A program made the translations under genes and the position numbers. From contig JBFLYA010000114.1 in assembly GCA_040757115.1 (NCBI GenBank), forward strand, positions 4,336-12,615: a stretch of DNA of 8,280 nucleotides, in the 5' to 3' direction. The stretch comes from a bacterium (GTDB lineage: Bacteria > UBA9089 > CG2-30-40-21 > SBAY01). The notes under the pieces were generated by a model that worked only from the letters and a program-made list of their open reading frames with translations, ran no database searches and had not been told where the DNA came from. This document shows positions 6,358-8,280 of the stretch, piece by piece (position 1 is the first letter of the stretch; each line of letters starts with the position of its first letter).

Positions 6358-6361
6358 AAAA

Positions 6362-7366
6362 ATGAAAAAATATAATTATAACTACCTTTACTTAATTCTA
6401 ATATTTGCCAGTATGACCGTCTGGATACTTGGAGATAAAGGAATAATTACCACCTATTATATTCAGATATTCATCCTTATTTGTATTAATATCATCCTCA
6501 CGACTTCCCTGAATTTGATTAATGGTTTTTGTGGTCAACTTTCCATTGGCCACGCTGGTTTTATGGCTATTGGGGCTTATTCAGCCTCTTTATTTACTAC
6601 CATTATTCCCAAAGCATATCTTTACTCCTTTTCCAACCTCAATCCAATATCTCAATGGGCAATATTTTTACTATCTTTAGTCATCGCCGGGTTTATGGCT
6701 GGCTTAGTCGCATATTTTATTGGTTTACCGCTTTTAAGACTTCGGGGTGATTACTTAGCCATTGGCACATTAGCCTTTGGTGAAGTAATTCGTGGTGTAG
6801 CCAAACTAAGTGATGAAATAGGCACATTCTTCAACGATATTGGACTTAAAAATTTAGGTGAACTAATTATTGGGATAAATGGTCCAAGGGGTTTAGGTGG
6901 TATCCCTCATTTAACCAATATCTTCTGGGTAGTTAGTTTGACTATTATCATCATATTTATCATTGACCGATTAGTTCATTCAAGTTATGGTCGGGCATGG
7001 GTGAGTATTCGAGAAGATGAAATATCAGCAGAAATGATGGGGATTAATACCGCCAGATATAAACTATTAGCCTTTAGTTTAGCGGGTTTTTTTGCCGGGA
7101 TAGGTGGTGGACTTTATGCCCATATCTTAATGTTTATTCATCCAGATAACTTTTGCTTCATCAAATCTGTTGAATATTTAGTCTATCTTTATCTTGGTGG
7201 AATGAGTAGTATTCTTGGGTCGGTTATTAGTGCGGCAGGGATTACATTTCTGCTTGAATTTATGAGAATTATTGGATTTCAAGAGTGGCGACTGGTGATA
7301 TACCCACTTATTCTTATTATCCTGATGCTCACAAAACCAGAAGGATTCTTTAAAAAAGACCTATAA
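6362..7366 (+). CDS. livM: Branched-chain amino acid ABC transporter permease LivM
   Basis: This 334-residue membrane protein is the second permease of the HAAT importer and pairs with LivH. Recognisable family segments are NLINGFCGQLSIGHAGFMAI (residues 51-70), LRGDYLAIGTLAFGEVIR (127-144), the coupling segment GRAWVSIREDEISAEMMGIN (210-229) and AFSLAGFFAGIGGGLYAH (237-254). The chain starts with a short Lys/Asn/Tyr-rich stretch followed by a hydrophobic segment (about 10-23) and ends with TKPEGFF, the counterpart of the usual 'RPQGLLG' tail. Length is normal for bacterial LivM without a fused ATPase. The gene lies 13 bases upstream of livG, so the two are surely co-transcribed. Linkage to livH is probable despite the repeat-filled gap. 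Confidence 0.95.
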   Translation: MKKYNYNYLYLILIFASMTVWILGDKGIITTYYIQIFILICINIILTTSLNLINGFCGQLSIGHAGFMAIGAYSASLFTTIIPKAYLYSFSNLNPISQWAIFLLSLVIAGFMAGLVAYFIGLPLLRLRGDYLAIGTLAFGEVIRGVAKLSDEIGTFFNDIGLKNLGELIIGINGPRGLGGIPHLTNIFWVVSLTIIIIFIIDRLVHSSYGRAWVSIREDEISAEMMGINTARYKLLAFSLAGFFAGIGGGLYAHILMFIHPDNFCFIKSVEYLVYLYLGGMSSILGSVISAAGITFLLEFMRIIGFQEWRLVIYPLILIILMLTKPEGFFKKDL

Positions 7367-7379
7367 AAGGTGGGAAAAA

Positions 7380-8228
7380 ATGCTATTAAGGATAAATCAG
7401 TTACATAAATCATTTGGTGGACTGATGGCGGTAAAGGATTTTAATCTTGAGGTTAAACAAGGGGAGATACTTTCAATCATTGGTCCCAATGGCGCAGGGA
7501 AAACCACTATTTTTAATCTTATCAGTGGCTTTTATACCCCGGATAACGGTGAGATTATCTTTGAAAATCAAAACATCTGTGGTCTTGCACCTTTTATTAT
7601 TGCGGCAAAAGGGATTTCAAGAACATTTCAGAATATTAGATTATTTGAAGGATTAACGGTGATGGATAATATTCGAATTGCCTTTCACTTTCAGCGAAAT
7701 TACAAGTTGCATGATACAGTTATTCATAACAAAAAATATCGAGAACAAGAAAAACATATCGCAGAATTTAGTCTTTATCTTCTTAAGGTTTTTCAAATGG
7801 AGGATAGAAAAGGTGAACTGGCTGGCAATCTTCCTTATGGTCAACAACGACAGTTAGAGATTATTCGGGCATTAGCCACCGGGGCAAGACTTCTGCTTTT
7901 AGATGAACCAACCGCAGGTATGAATCATTCTGAACAAGAAGAGGCAATAAAACTTATTCGACGCATACGCGATGAATTTCATCTTACTATCCTTTTGATT
8001 GAACATCAAATGAATGTGGTGATGAACATTTCAGAACGAATTGTGGTGATGAATTTTGGCGAGATTATTGCCATGGGTAGTCCATATGAAATTCAACACA
8101 ACTCAAAGGTAATTGAGGCATATTTAGGAGAAACGCCCATGAGTCTGCGACTTACAAAGTCTTATGGTGAAATGTCAAGTAAAAAATTAAGTTTTTTTAA
8201 AAATATTTTTCTTGACTTATATCCCTAA
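7380..8228 (+). CDS. livG: Branched-chain amino acid ABC transporter ATP-binding protein LivG
   Basis: This 282-residue cytoplasmic ATPase energises the LivH/LivM channel. All nucleotide-binding motifs are present: Walker A GPNGAGKTT (residues 35-43), Q-loop RTFQNIRLF (81-89), the LivG-type signature LPYGQQRQLE (151-160), Walker B LLLLDEPTAGM (171-181) and the switch histidine in LLIEHQMN (205-212, His209). The family normally ends near the AYLGE motif (247-251). Here about 31 extra residues follow, Lys/Ser/Phe-rich and encoded by A/T runs, with no recognised domain. AGGTGG (7368-7373) precedes ATG 7380 by six bases. No livF start is visible in the remaining 52 bases, so the partner ATPase, if clustered, begins beyond the window. 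Confidence 0.96.
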   Translation: MLLRINQLHKSFGGLMAVKDFNLEVKQGEILSIIGPNGAGKTTIFNLISGFYTPDNGEIIFENQNICGLAPFIIAAKGISRTFQNIRLFEGLTVMDNIRIAFHFQRNYKLHDTVIHNKKYREQEKHIAEFSLYLLKVFQMEDRKGELAGNLPYGQQRQLEIIRALATGARLLLLDEPTAGMNHSEQEEAIKLIRRIRDEFHLTILLIEHQMNVVMNISERIVVMNFGEIIAMGSPYEIQHNSKVIEAYLGETPMSLRLTKSYGEMSSKKLSFFKNIFLDLYP

Positions 8229-8280
8229 AAAGGCACAAAAATAGTATGTTCGGATACAAGTGAATTTTTTAAATATCCAA

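Larger units (their letters stand above)
6251..6359 (+). repeat. 13-bp direct repeat flanking the hairpin element
   Basis: ATTTTCAGGAGAA occurs at 6251-6263 and again at 6347-6359, immediately outside the hairpin at 6265-6342. The right copy contains the AGGAG of livM. The arrangement is what a target-site duplication around an inserted element would look like, though 13 bp is long and a shorter ATTTTCAGGA also appears at 6198 and inside the hairpin at 6287. Confidence 0.7.
6099..6361. other. Repeat-filled gap between livH and livM
   Basis: These 263 bases contain no gene. They contain an imperfect hairpin (6122-6192), a strong hairpin (6265-6342), four direct copies of ATTTTCAGGA (6198, 6251, 6287, 6347) and the livM ribosome binding site at the far end. 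livH and livM are normally close in one transcript, so the gap looks like inserted sequence within an operon. The hairpins lack a following run of T, so they are not typical intrinsic terminators, although they could shape mRNA stability between the two genes. Confidence 0.8.

Overview
The window is AT-rich and holds four protein-coding genes, all on the + strand: one very large secreted or surface protein cut off at its 5' end by the window edge, then three genes of a branched-chain amino acid type ABC importer (livH, livM, livG). The two gene gaps, 667 and 263 bases, are packed with short inverted repeats. Low GC, dense interspersed repeats and a giant FnIII/beta-propeller/Ig protein suggest a metagenome-derived genome of an uncultivated, probably Gram-negative-type bacterium (Omnitrophica, Desantisbacteria and Poribacteria-like lineages come to mind). 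No marker gene is present, so this taxonomic idea is weak.

Bases 1-4411 are a single open frame, at least 1469 codons. It begins in a proline/valine-rich linker with a perfect 93-bp tandem duplication. Six fibronectin type III (FnIII) domains follow, then an eight-repeat PQQ-like beta-propeller, two more FnIII domains, an SbsA-type Ig-like domain and two further Ig/cadherin-like domains. The protein stops at a domain-linker motif a few bases before the repeat block begins, so its C-terminus may be secondarily shortened.

Bases 4412-5078 carry nested inverted repeats: a CAGAGACGCAGAGAAA pair outside, a GAAATTTCGGTGGTGTCT pair inside it, and an AT-rich CAAAATGCAAAA pair innermost. The innermost pair surrounds a 38-codon reading frame that looks like the C-terminal stub of a 'four helix bundle protein' (23S rRNA intervening-sequence protein family). 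A heptamer tandem array (AAATATC) and a GGGACGGTTC REP-like element also lie here.

Bases 5079-8228 encode LivH and LivM (the two membrane permeases) and LivG (one ATPase). livM and livG are 13 bases apart. livH and livM are separated by 263 bases containing two hairpin repeats, one flanked by a 13-bp direct duplication that includes the livM ribosome binding site. The second ATPase (livF) and the periplasmic binding protein (livK) are not in the window; livF may lie just downstream. No previously undescribed multi-gene system is evident. The unusual material is the architecture of the giant protein and the layered repeats that appear to have interrupted this locus.
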